In this document: positions 42,517 to 53,064 of the stretch, one piece after another
Layout: each line of letters starts with the position of its first letter
Numbering within the stretch: the first letter of the stretch is position 1
Source: JAKPAM01 sp047601745
GTDB taxonomy: Bacteria > Pseudomonadota > Gammaproteobacteria > Burkholderiales > Burkholderiaceae_E
Assembly: GCA_047601745.1 (NCBI GenBank)
Contig: JASGIS010000001.1
Coordinates: 2,728,001-2,792,000, forward strand
Direction of reading: 5' to 3'
DNA: 64,000 nt
Position numbers and translations under genes: made by a program
Notes under the pieces: model-generated
Told to the model about the DNA's origin: nothing
The model's input: the letters and a program-made list of their open reading frames with translations, nothing else
Database searches by the model: none

Positions 42517-43272
42517 TCAGTGCGTCCCGCCGTCGACCCGCAGCACGGCGCCGGTCGTATACGACGAGGCGGCGCTGGCGAAGTACAGCGCGGCGCCGAC
42601 GATCTCCTCGGCTTCGCCGCCGCGTCGGAGCGCGATCGAAGTTTCCGCCCGCTGCTTGAACTTCTCCATGTCCCAGGCCTTGGAGATGTCGGTCAGGAAC
42701 GGTCCGGCCATGATGCTGTTGACGCGTACCTTGGGACCGAAGGCAAACGCGAACGAGCGGCTCAGGTTGTTCAGGCCGGCCTTGGCCGCGCCGTACGGTT
42801 CGGCGTTCGGGGCCGGGTTGGCGGCCGCGACGGACGAGATGTTGATGATGCTGCCGCCGTCGCCTTCGGCCATCCGCTCGCCGATCAGCGCGGACAGGCG
42901 GTACGGGCCCTTCAGGTTGACGCCGATCACCTTGTCGAACATGGCTTCGGTGACGTCCGACAGCTTCTGGTACAGCGGCGACATTCCGGCGTTGTTCACC
43001 AGGACGTCGACCTTGCCGAAATGCGAGTACGCATGGTGGACGAGCGCGTCGCAGTCGTCCCAGCGGCCGACGTGCGCGCCGACGGCCAGCGCTCGCCTGC
43101 CCATCGCGCGGACTTCGGCGGCGACCTGCTCGCAGGCGTCGAGCTTGCGCGACGCGATGACCACGTCGGCGCCGTGCGCGGCGAAGGCGAGCGTCATCGC
43201 GCGGCCCATGCCGCGGCTGCCGCCGGTGACCAGCGCGACCTTGCCGGTCAGATCGAATAGTTTGTCAGTCAT
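42517..43272 (-). CDS. Short-chain dehydrogenase/reductase (FabG-like)
   Basis: A 251-residue SDR with cofactor loop TGGSRGMGRAM, NNAGMSPLY, catalytic serine in NISSVAA and the Tyr-Lys pair in YGAAK. The C-terminus ends GAVLRVDGGTH, the usual family ending. ATG 43272 is chosen because the family start (LFDLTGKVALVTGG) follows; the frame is open 120 bases further upstream without SDR features. Substrate unknown. Confidence 0.9.
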   Translation of the reverse strand: MTDKLFDLTGKVALVTGGSRGMGRAMTLAFAAHGADVVIASRKLDACEQVAAEVRAMGRRALAVGAHVGRWDDCDALVHHAYSHFGKVDVLVNNAGMSPLYQKLSDVTEAMFDKVIGVNLKGPYRLSALIGERMAEGDGGSIINISSVAAANPAPNAEPYGAAKAGLNNLSRSFAFAFGPKVRVNSIMAGPFLTDISKAWDMEKFKQRAETSIALRRGGEAEEIVGAALYFASAASSYTTGAVLRVDGGTH

Positions 43273-43521
43273 CGATAGTCTCCTCGAAAGCGCGCGGCGC
43301 GGCACGCCCGGGGCGGGCGGCGCGCGTTGGCGCGGGAACGGAGACGCGGTACGAACCGGGTGCGCCGCGTCACCGCGACAGTATCGGTCCATCGCGGTCG
43401 GCGGCGCGCGGTTTCGCCCGGCGAACTCGGCACCCGGCGAGAGGCGCTGATGAAAGCGCCCGGGCCGGGGCGGCGATCGATGACAGCGTGACCGCCCGCG
43501 CGGCGAGCGGTCCGCAGCGGA

Positions 43522-43716
43522 TCAATCCTTGTCGGCGCGATCGGCGGCGTCCTTGGCGGCTTCTTTCATGTCGCCGACGCCTTTCTGGATCTTGCCTTCG
43601 GTCTCGCGGATGGAGCCCTTGACCTGCTGCGTCGTGCTGCCGACCATTTCGCCGGCCGCTTTCTGCACCTTGCCGGCGGCTTCCTGGATGCTGCCCTTGA
43701 CCTGATCTTTGTTCAT
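43522..43716 (-). CDS. CsbD-like stress protein
   Basis: A small 64-residue hydrophilic protein. It contains two repeats of the CsbD type: MNKDQVKGSIQEAAGKVQKA and QVKGSIRETEGKIQKGVGD. A strong ribosome site (aaaggagcga) precedes the ATG, which settles the start although the open frame runs far upstream. CsbD proteins are induced by general stress; their mechanism is unknown. Confidence 0.88.
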   Translation of the reverse strand: MNKDQVKGSIQEAAGKVQKAAGEMVGSTTQQVKGSIRETEGKIQKGVGDMKEAAKDAADRADKD

Positions 43717-43996
43717 CGTCGCTCCTTTGTCGAAAGGCGACCGCCGCTGCGGCCGCTGAACCGTATTGGACGCGATCGGGCCGCGGCGGCGAATCGGCCG
43801 ATGCTGCGAAGCGTCGTCAGCGGCGGCCGACAAGCGATGCGGCGCCGTCCGAGGCGCGGCAGCCGCACTGCGGCGCTCCGGTCCCACTGCGGCGCTCCGG
43901 CGACATCCGGTCGCCGGCCGTCGGGCCGCCCGGCCGCGAATCGGCCGCGCGTGGGGCGAGGGCCTGGGGCCGGCGGGCCGGTGATAGCTTTTCGGC

Positions 43997-44461
43997 ATGA
44001 ACGCTTCGCCGTCCGCCCCGGTCTTTCCGCCGCCCGATTCTTCGTGCACGTCGCTGCCGCCGTCCGGTTCCGCGCTGCGGCCGGTTTCGATGCGATCACC
44101 TTGCTCTTCGCCTTTGCCGCTTCCGGCCGACGCGGCGCGGCGGCGCCCTGCGCGACACGAGGGCCGGCCGGCCGCCCGCACGGTCGCGATGGTGCTCGGC
44201 CTGTCGTGGGCGCTCGGCGGCTGCGCGCTCAATCCGGCGGTGCTGACCGTGGGGGCGGGCACTTACCAGGCGTCGCGCCAGGCGTTCTTTCCGTTCGGCG
44301 ATACGGCGGCGCTTCGTGCGGCCGTGCTCGCGCAGGCCGATCGGCATTGCGAAGGGATGGGCGGCAAGCCGCTGGTCGTGCGGATCGACGAATCGAAGCC
44401 GCCGTGGCTGCCCGACAATTTTCCTCGCGCCGCCGTGCAGTTCCGCTGTGAGAACGGATGA
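43997..44461 (+). CDS. Putative small lipoprotein
   Basis: The C-terminal ~90 residues look like a mature lipoprotein: a short hydrophobic stretch, then the lipobox LGGC (SWALGGCALNPAVLT) and a compact domain with QADRHCEGMGGKPLVV. The first ~60 residues are Ser/Pro/Arg-rich and not typical of a signal peptide, so a start at 44090 or 44189 is more likely than 43997. I do not recognise the family. Confidence 0.55.
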   Translation: MNASPSAPVFPPPDSSCTSLPPSGSALRPVSMRSPCSSPLPLPADAARRRPARHEGRPAARTVAMVLGLSWALGGCALNPAVLTVGAGTYQASRQAFFPFGDTAALRAAVLAQADRHCEGMGGKPLVVRIDESKPPWLPDNFPRAAVQFRCENG

Positions 44462-44579
44462 TGGATTCGGCGCCGCGGCTGTGGCGTCACAGCCCTGGCG
44501 CCGCGGTTCCGGCACCGCGGTTCTGGAGCCGCGGGCTCAGGTATCACGGAATTAGTGCCGCGGGCGACGTATTGCGGGC

Positions 44580-45431
44580 TCAGTGCCGCGGCGCTTCGAG
44601 CGGCAGACCGGCGGTGCGCTCGTCGCGCGTCCGCTGGCGCCGTTCCATGATGCTCTTGGCGACCAGCGTCACCAGCGCCATGCAGGCGAGCAGCGCCGCG
44701 GCGGTGAAGGCCGCAGCGGTCTTGTAGTCGTTGTTCAGTTGCTCGACCAGCAGCGGCAGCGTCAGCGTCTGGTTCATGATCGTGCCCGAGACGACCGATA
44801 CCGCGCCGAATTCGCCGACGGCGCGCGCGTTGGTCACGACGACGCCGTACAGCAGCGCCCACTTGATGTTCGGCAGCGTCACGCGCCGGAACACCTGCCA
44901 GCCGGTGGCGCCCAGCGTCATCGCCGCGTACTCCTCGTCGGCGCCCTGCGCCTGCATCAGCGGGATCAGGATCCGCGCGACATAAGGAGACGTGATGAAC
45001 ACCGTCACCATGATGATGCCGGGCCACGCGAACATCAGTTGCACGTCGTGCGCGCCCAGCCACGCGCCGACTCGGCTCTCCGCGCCGTAGACGACCAGGT
45101 AGCACAGCCCGGCGACGACCGGCGAGGTCGCGTACGGGATGTCGATCAGCGTCATCAGCAGCTTGCGGCCGCGAAAATCGTAACGGCTGACGCACCAGGC
45201 CAGCAGGATGCCGAACACGAGGTTGACCGGCACCGTGATCAGCGTCGTGCCGACCGTCAGCCAGATCGCGTGCTGCATGAAGTCTTCGCCAAGGTTCTGC
45301 GCGAGCAGCCGCCAGCCGCCCTGCAGCGCCTGCGTGAAGATCAGTACCAGCGGCACGACCAGCAGCAGCACGGCCAGCAGGCCGCCGAGCGCGACCAGCG
45401 CCCATTGATGCGCGTGAGCGGGCTTTCGCAT
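44580..45431 (-). CDS. cysW: Sulfate/thiosulfate ABC permease CysW
   Basis: Second permease of the sulfate importer, 283 residues and about six membrane helices. Diagnostic segments are CVSRYDFRGRKLLMTLIDIP, EYAAMTLGATGWQVFRRVTLP (EAA loop) and NARAVGEFGAVSVVSG. The start overlaps the cysT stop by one base. In most genomes cysA follows, but here the next gene is on the opposite strand. Confidence 0.94.
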   Translation of the reverse strand: MRKPAHAHQWALVALGGLLAVLLLVVPLVLIFTQALQGGWRLLAQNLGEDFMQHAIWLTVGTTLITVPVNLVFGILLAWCVSRYDFRGRKLLMTLIDIPYATSPVVAGLCYLVVYGAESRVGAWLGAHDVQLMFAWPGIIMVTVFITSPYVARILIPLMQAQGADEEYAAMTLGATGWQVFRRVTLPNIKWALLYGVVVTNARAVGEFGAVSVVSGTIMNQTLTLPLLVEQLNNDYKTAAAFTAAALLACMALVTLVAKSIMERRQRTRDERTAGLPLEAPRH

Positions 45432-46306
45432 CAGGCCATCCGCCTTTGCCAGCCGAGCAGCCGGCCCTGCGCGACCTGCAGCCCGAACAGCAGCGCGAGC
45501 GAGGTCAGCAGCACGACCGACGCGATCGCCGCCGCCGCCGGGTAGTTGAATTCCTGCAGGCGCACGAAGATCATCAGCGAGGTCACTTCGGTCTTGAACG
45601 GGATGTTGCCGGCGATCATGATCACCGCGCCGAACTCGCCGAGGCTTCGGATGAACGCCTGCGACGAGCCGGCGACGATCGCCGGCACCATCGCCGGCAC
45701 GATCACGCGCCAGAAGATCTGCCACCGGGTCGCGCCGAGCGTGCGCGCCGCCTCTTCGTATTCGTGGCTCATGTCCTGCAGCACCGGCTGGACCGAGCGC
45801 ACGACGAACGGCAGGCTCGTGAAGATCATCGCGGCGACGATGCCCGGATACGCGTAGGCGATCTTCCAGCCCATCGCCGCGAACGCCTGGCCGTACCAGC
45901 CGCCCGGCACCAGCAGCGTCGACAGCGTGATGCCGGCGACCGAGGTCGGCAGCGCGAACGGCAGGTCGACCAGCGAATCGATCAGCCGGCGGCCCGGAAA
46001 GTCGTAGCGCGACACGATCCAGGCGAGCAGCAGGCCGATCGCGCTGGCCGCCAGCGTCGACAGCGCGGCGGCGCCCAGCGTGACGCGATAGCTGGCAACG
46101 ACGCGCGGATCGGTGATCGCCTGCCAGTACTGCGCCCACGTCATGTCGGCGACGTACAGCAGCATCGCCGACAGCGGGAACAGGATGACCAGCGCGATGA
46201 ACAGCGAACTGATGCCGAAGCTCAGTCCGAAGCCCGGCAGGACCGGCGGTCGCGCGAAGAACCAGGAGATCGGAGCCTGCCGGGCGGTCGTGCCGCCCCG
46301 GCTCAC
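45431..46306 (-). CDS. cysT: Sulfate/thiosulfate ABC permease CysT (CysU)
   Basis: First permease of the sulfate importer, 291 residues. It has GFGLSFGISSLFIALVILFPL near the N-terminus, then WIVSRYDFPGRRLIDSLVDLPFALPT (positions 90-115), EEAARTLGATRWQIFWRV (EAA loop) and IRSLGEFGAVIMIAGN. The GTG start at 46306 overlaps the sbp stop by four bases; the open frame continues upstream only as the antisense/alternate frame of sbp. Confidence 0.93.
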   Translation of the reverse strand: MSRGGTTARQAPISWFFARPPVLPGFGLSFGISSLFIALVILFPLSAMLLYVADMTWAQYWQAITDPRVVASYRVTLGAAALSTLAASAIGLLLAWIVSRYDFPGRRLIDSLVDLPFALPTSVAGITLSTLLVPGGWYGQAFAAMGWKIAYAYPGIVAAMIFTSLPFVVRSVQPVLQDMSHEYEEAARTLGATRWQIFWRVIVPAMVPAIVAGSSQAFIRSLGEFGAVIMIAGNIPFKTEVTSLMIFVRLQEFNYPAAAAIASVVLLTSLALLFGLQVAQGRLLGWQRRMA

Positions 46307-47313
46307 GGCTTGCTGGCCAGCAACTGGTCGAGCACGCCGTTGGCGGCGAAGTGCGTGGCCTGGATCTTGCCCCAGTCGCCGATCACCGCGGTCGGATCGA
46401 TCAGGCGGATCGGCGGGAACTTCGATGCCGTGGCCTTGACGACGTCCGCGTGGTGGACACGGTAGTTGAACGCGGTCAGCAGCAACTGGATCTCGCGCGT
46501 GTACTGGAACTCGAGATACGTGGTGGCCAGCTTGCGCGTGCCCTTGTCGTCGACGACCTTGTCGACGACCGCGACCGGGAACTCGGCCAGCACGCTGACC
46601 GGCGGGCGCACGACCTCGTAACCGCCGGCCTTGAACTCGTCGCTGGCGGCGATGTTGACGACCTCGGATTCGAAGGTCAGCAGCACGTCGCCCTGGTTGT
46701 TGTTGGCGAAGGCGACGGTCGCGCCGCGCCCGCCGGTCGGGAAGTTCTCGACGTTGTGCAGCAGCTTGCCGACGAACGCGCGGGTCCGCGCGTCGTCGCC
46801 GCCGAACTTCTCGTTGGCGAACAGCCAGGCGGCCAGGTACGTGTAGCGCGCGTTGCCCGAGGTCTTCGGATTCGGGAACACGAGCCTGACGTCGTCGCGA
46901 ACCAGATCGTCCCAGCCCTGGATCTTCTTCGGGTTGCCCTTGCGGACCAGGAACGCGATCGTGCTGTAGTACGGCGAGCTGTTGTTCGGGAACTGCTTGG
47001 CCCAGTCCTTGCGCAGCACGCCCCGCTGCGCGAGGAAGTCGATGTCGGTGACCTGGTTGAACGTCACCACGTCGACCTTCTTGCCCTGGACGATGTCCTG
47101 CGCCTGGCGCGAGGTGCCGGCGAACGACTGGTCGATCTTCGGCGTCTGGCCGGTCTGCTTCTGCCAGGACTCGATGAACTTCGGGTTGATCGCCGCGAAC
47201 AGCTCGCGCGCGACGTCGTAGGAGGCGTTCAGCAGGGGTTTGTCCTGGGCCTGGGCCGGCGAGGCGAGGACGGCGGCGGCCAGGGCACCCGCGGCGAGCA
47301 GCTTGGAGATCAT
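46303..47313 (-). CDS. sbp: Periplasmic sulfate-binding protein
   Basis: Captures sulfate for the CysTW permease; 336 residues. A signal peptide (KLLAAGALAAAVLASPAQAQ) precedes LLNASYDVARELFAAINPKF, the typical mature start. SFAGTSRQAQDIVQG and TGGRGATVAFANNNQGDVLLTF (positions 193-214) follow. Two ATG-proximal bases overlap with cysT. The operon reads sbp-cysT-cysW on the minus strand, divergent from the gsi operon. Confidence 0.94.
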   Translation of the reverse strand: MISKLLAAGALAAAVLASPAQAQDKPLLNASYDVARELFAAINPKFIESWQKQTGQTPKIDQSFAGTSRQAQDIVQGKKVDVVTFNQVTDIDFLAQRGVLRKDWAKQFPNNSSPYYSTIAFLVRKGNPKKIQGWDDLVRDDVRLVFPNPKTSGNARYTYLAAWLFANEKFGGDDARTRAFVGKLLHNVENFPTGGRGATVAFANNNQGDVLLTFESEVVNIAASDEFKAGGYEVVRPPVSVLAEFPVAVVDKVVDDKGTRKLATTYLEFQYTREIQLLLTAFNYRVHHADVVKATASKFPPIRLIDPTAVIGDWGKIQATHFAANGVLDQLLASKP

Positions 47314-47504
47314 CGGGAGGGCTATCTGCAGCGACGAAAGAGCCCGCCATCATGCCCGCCGGCCCGCCGCCGTCCAACGAAGAAGTTCGTCGAACCAAAT
47401 GCGCGATTGCTATTTGGACGGTCGTGTCTCGCCCGGCCGTTTGGCGCGACGCGGAGGTCCTGTGTAAGGTGTCGGACGTCGTCGTAGAAACATCGTGAAG
47501 TGCC

Positions 47505-49418
<1,914 letters not shown>

Positions 49419-49544
49419 TGCCGGTGGAACGCGGCGCGATGGACGAAGGGCCGCCGGCGGATGCGCCGGACGAATCGAAGTGGACGAAGTGACGCGGTTG
49501 AAGCGCGGCCGGCCTTGCGCGGGTCGCCGTCGAGGAGGATGAAG

Positions 49545-51137
49545 ATGGATTCGATGCGGGATGCGATGCAATCGGGACGATCGGGACGCCGGCTGGCCGC
49601 GCGCCGGCTGCTGGCGGCGGTCGGTGCGGGCACGGCGTTGGCGGTGTTGCCGTGGACCAGCGCGACTGCCGCCGGCAAATCGATCACGGTCGCCGTGCAG
49701 GCGAACTTCACGTCGCTCGATCCGTTCGACGCCAACGATTCGCTGTCGCTGGCCGTGTCCAAGTCGTTCTACCAGGGCCTGTACGGCTTCGACAAGGACA
49801 TGAAGATGATCCCGGTGCTGGCCGACAGCCATACGGTGTCGCCGGACGGGCTCGTCTACACGGTCAAGCTCAAGACCGGCATCAAGTTCCACGACGGCAC
49901 CGATTTCAACGCGCAGGCGGTCAAGGTCAACTTCGACCGGGTCATCAACCCCGACAATCGCCTGAAGCGCTACGCGCTGTTCAAGAACATCGCGCGGGTC
50001 GACGCGGTCGATCCGACGACCGTGCGGTTCACGCTCAAGGAGCCGTTCTCGCCGTTCCTGAACACGCTCGCGCATCCGTCCGGCGTCATCATCTCGCCGG
50101 CCGCGCTGGCCAAGTACGGCAAGGCGATCGGCCAGAACCCGGTCGGCACCGGCCCTTATCGCTTCGTCGAATGGAACCAGACCGACCGGCTGAAGGTCGC
50201 GCGCTTCGACGGCTACTGGAAGAAGGGTTACCCGAAGCTCGACGAGATCGCGTTCAAGCCGGTGGTCGACAACAACACGCGCAGCGCGATGCTGCAGACC
50301 GGCGAAGCGCAGTTCGCGTTCCCGGTTCCTTATGAACAGGCCGATCTGCTCAAGTCCAAGCCGAACGTCGTCGTCGAGAGTTCGCCGTCGATCGTTCATC
50401 GCTGGATCTCGCTGAACACCAAACAGAAGCCGTTCGACAACCCGAAGGTGCGCCAGGCGCTGAACTACGCGATCAACAAGGACGCGCTGGTCAAGGTCGC
50501 GTTCGCCGGTTATGCGGTACCGGCGGCCGGTGTCGTGCCCCCCGGCGTGGAGTTCGCGCTGCGGATCGATCCGTGGCCTTATGATCCGGCCAAGGCGCGG
50601 GCGCTGCTCAAGGAGGCCGGCTACCCGAACGGCTTCGAGACCACGCTGTGGTCGGCCTACAACTACACGACCGCGCAGAAGGTCATCCAGTTCGTCCAGC
50701 AGCAGCTCGCGCAGGTCGGCGTCAAGGCGCAGGTGCTGGCGCTCGAATCGGGCCAGCGCGTCGAGCGCGTCGAGAACGCGCCCGATCCGGCCACCGCGCC
50801 GGTGCGCATGCTGTACATCGGCTGGTCGTCGTCGACCGGCGAGGCCGACTGGGCGTTGCGGCCAGTGTTGGCCAGCGAATCGATGCCGCCGCGCCAGTAC
50901 AACACCGCGTACTACCAGAACCCCAGCGTCGATGCGGGCCTGGCGCGCGCGCTGACGATCACCGACAAGGCCGAGAAGACGCGCCTGTACGCCGAGATCC
51001 AGCAGACGATCTGGAACGATGCGCCGTGGGTGTTCCTCGTCACCGAGAAGTTGGTGTCGGCGCGTGCGAGAAACCTCAGCGGTTTCCACGTGATGCCGGA
51101 CGCGTTGTTCGAGTTCGAGGACGCCGACCTGCAATGA
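49545..51137 (+). CDS. gsiB: Peptide/glutathione ABC substrate-binding protein (GsiB-like)
   Basis: Periplasmic solute-binding protein of the SBP_bac_5 family, 530 residues. An arginine-rich N-terminus (RRLAARRLLAAVGAG) and signal ending near TAAG are followed by SITVAVQANFTSLDPFDAND, then VYTVKLKTGIKFHDGTDF and GTGPYRFVEW. ATG 49545 is preferred, with gaggagg six bases upstream; 49539 would sit on the ribosome site. It is 8 bases before the first permease. Confidence 0.9.
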   Translation: MDSMRDAMQSGRSGRRLAARRLLAAVGAGTALAVLPWTSATAAGKSITVAVQANFTSLDPFDANDSLSLAVSKSFYQGLYGFDKDMKMIPVLADSHTVSPDGLVYTVKLKTGIKFHDGTDFNAQAVKVNFDRVINPDNRLKRYALFKNIARVDAVDPTTVRFTLKEPFSPFLNTLAHPSGVIISPAALAKYGKAIGQNPVGTGPYRFVEWNQTDRLKVARFDGYWKKGYPKLDEIAFKPVVDNNTRSAMLQTGEAQFAFPVPYEQADLLKSKPNVVVESSPSIVHRWISLNTKQKPFDNPKVRQALNYAINKDALVKVAFAGYAVPAAGVVPPGVEFALRIDPWPYDPAKARALLKEAGYPNGFETTLWSAYNYTTAQKVIQFVQQQLAQVGVKAQVLALESGQRVERVENAPDPATAPVRMLYIGWSSSTGEADWALRPVLASESMPPRQYNTAYYQNPSVDAGLARALTITDKAEKTRLYAEIQQTIWNDAPWVFLVTEKLVSARARNLSGFHVMPDALFEFEDADLQ

Positions 51138-51144
51138 GGCGCCG

Positions 51145-52065
51145 GTGATCGCCTTCCTCGCCAAGCGATTGCTGGGCCTGCTGCCGACGCTGGCGCTGGT
51201 CGCGGTGCTGGTGTTCGGCTTCGTGCATCTGCTGCCCGGTGATCCGGCGCGCCTGGCGGCCGGCACCGACGCCGATCCGCAGACCGTCGAGCTGGTGCGC
51301 CGCGAACTGGGCCTGGACCGGCCGCTGCCGGTGCAGTTCGCGCACTATGCGGCGCGGATCGTGCAGGGTGATCTGGGCACGTCGCTGCGCAGCCGCCGGC
51401 CGGTGGCGACCGAACTGGCCGAGCGCTTCGGACCGACGCTGTGGCTGACGGTCGCCGCGATGGGCTGGTCGGTGCTGTTCGGCCTGCTCGTCGGCATCGT
51501 GTCGGCGGTCTGGCGCAACCGCTGGCCCGACCGGCTCGGCATGACGCTGGCGGTCTCCGGCATCTCGTTCCCGGCGTTCGCGCTGGGCATGGTGCTGATG
51601 CAGATCTTCTCGGTCCGGCTCGGCTGGCTGCCGACCGTCGGTGCCGACACCTGGCGGCACTACGTGCTGCCGTCGCTGACACTGGGCGCCGGCGTGGCCG
51701 CCGTCATGGCGCGTTTCACGCGCTCGTCGTTCATCGACATCCTGAAAGAGGACTACGTGCGCACCGCGCGCGCGAAAGGCGTCGCCGAGCCCGCGGTCAT
51801 CGTCAAGCACGGCCTGCGCAATGCGCTGATCCCGATCGTGACGATGATGGGCCTGCAGTTCGGCTTCCTGCTCGGCGGCTCGATCGTCGTCGAGAAGGTG
51901 TTCAACTGGCCGGGCATGGGCAGCTTATTGGTCGACGCCGTCGAGATGCGCGACTACCCGGTGATCCAGGGCGCGGTGCTGCTGTTCTCGCTCGAATTCA
52001 TCCTGATCAACCTGGTCGTCGACGTGTTGTACGGCCTGATCAACCCGACGATCCGCATCCGATGA
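51145..52065 (+). CDS. gsiC: Peptide/glutathione ABC permease (GsiC-like)
   Basis: DppB-type permease, 306 residues and six membrane helices. It has LLGLLPTLALVAVLVFGFVHLLPGDPA at the N-terminus (residues 8-34), the EAA-type loop with DYVRTARAKGVAEPAVIVKHGLRNALIP (about 212-239), and a C-terminal DVLYGLINPTIRIR. The start is GTG 51145. The stop overlaps the next permease start (ATGA). Confidence 0.92.
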   Translation: MIAFLAKRLLGLLPTLALVAVLVFGFVHLLPGDPARLAAGTDADPQTVELVRRELGLDRPLPVQFAHYAARIVQGDLGTSLRSRRPVATELAERFGPTLWLTVAAMGWSVLFGLLVGIVSAVWRNRWPDRLGMTLAVSGISFPAFALGMVLMQIFSVRLGWLPTVGADTWRHYVLPSLTLGAGVAAVMARFTRSSFIDILKEDYVRTARAKGVAEPAVIVKHGLRNALIPIVTMMGLQFGFLLGGSIVVEKVFNWPGMGSLLVDAVEMRDYPVIQGAVLLFSLEFILINLVVDVLYGLINPTIRIR

Positions 52066-52949
52066 GCGCGAACGAATCTTCTCGGAGTGCTGGTGCCGAC
52101 GCGATCCGCACGCCGTGGCGCGAGTTCTGGCGCAAGTTCCGCCGCCAGCGGCTGGCGCTGGTCGCCGGCGCATTCGTGCTGCTGCTGCTGGCCGTCGCGC
52201 TGCTGGCGCCGTGGATCGCGCCGTTCGATCCGGAGAACTTCTTCGACTACGACGCGCTGAACTCGCCGCCGTCGGCCACGCACTGGTTCGGCGTCGATTC
52301 GCTCGGGCGCGACATCTTCAGCCGCGTGTTGGCCGGCACGCGGCTGTCGCTGGCCGCCGGCTTCCTGTCGGTGGCGATCGGCGCCGTCATCGGCACCGCG
52401 CTGGGCCTGGTCGCCGGGTATTACGAAGGCTGGTGGGACCGGATCATCATGCGCGTGTGCGACGTGCTGTTCGCGTTTCCGGGCATCCTGCTGGCGATCG
52501 CGATCGTCGCGATCCTGGGCAACGGCATGGCCAACGTCGTGCTGGCGGTGGCGATCTTCAGCATCCCGGCGTTCGCACGGCTGGTGCGCGGCAATACGCT
52601 GTCGCTCAAGCACCAGACCTTCATCGAGGCCGTCCGCTCGATCGGCGCCTCCGATGCGACCATCGTGCTCAAGCACATCCTGCCCGGCACCGTATCGACG
52701 ATCGTCGTCTACCTGACGATGCGGATCGGCACCTCGATCATCACCGCGGCCAGCCTGTCGTTCCTGGGCATGGGCGCGCAGCCGCCGACGCCCGAGTGGG
52801 GCGCGATGCTGAACGAGGCGCGCGCCGACATGGTGACGTCGCCGCACATCGCGCTGTTCCCGAGCCTGGCGATCTTTCTGACGGTGTTGGCGTTCAACCT
52901 GCTGGGGGACGGGCTGAGGGATGCGCTGGATCCGAAGCTGGACGAGTGA
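52062..52949 (+). CDS. gsiD: Peptide/glutathione ABC permease (GsiD-like)
   Basis: DppC-type permease, 295 residues. The N-terminal cytoplasmic stretch is followed by ALVAGAFVLLLLAVALLAPWIAPF and HWFGVDSLGRDIFSRVLAGTRLSL, the DppC hallmark (residues 70-93). The EAA loop is FIEAVRSIGASDATIVLKHILP. It is the last gene of the gsi unit. The ribosome site lies within the gsiC 3' end. Confidence 0.92.
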   Translation: MSANESSRSAGADAIRTPWREFWRKFRRQRLALVAGAFVLLLLAVALLAPWIAPFDPENFFDYDALNSPPSATHWFGVDSLGRDIFSRVLAGTRLSLAAGFLSVAIGAVIGTALGLVAGYYEGWWDRIIMRVCDVLFAFPGILLAIAIVAILGNGMANVVLAVAIFSIPAFARLVRGNTLSLKHQTFIEAVRSIGASDATIVLKHILPGTVSTIVVYLTMRIGTSIITAASLSFLGMGAQPPTPEWGAMLNEARADMVTSPHIALFPSLAIFLTVLAFNLLGDGLRDALDPKLDE

Positions 52950-53064
52950 ATTCGACTTTCCGGCGTTTGTTTGGCTTTGCGGTGACTGGGTGTGCATCGA
53001 GTTTGGGCTCGCCGCGCGAACGCGGAATCGCCGAGGCCTCCTGAATGAACGGATCCCAGCCCGA

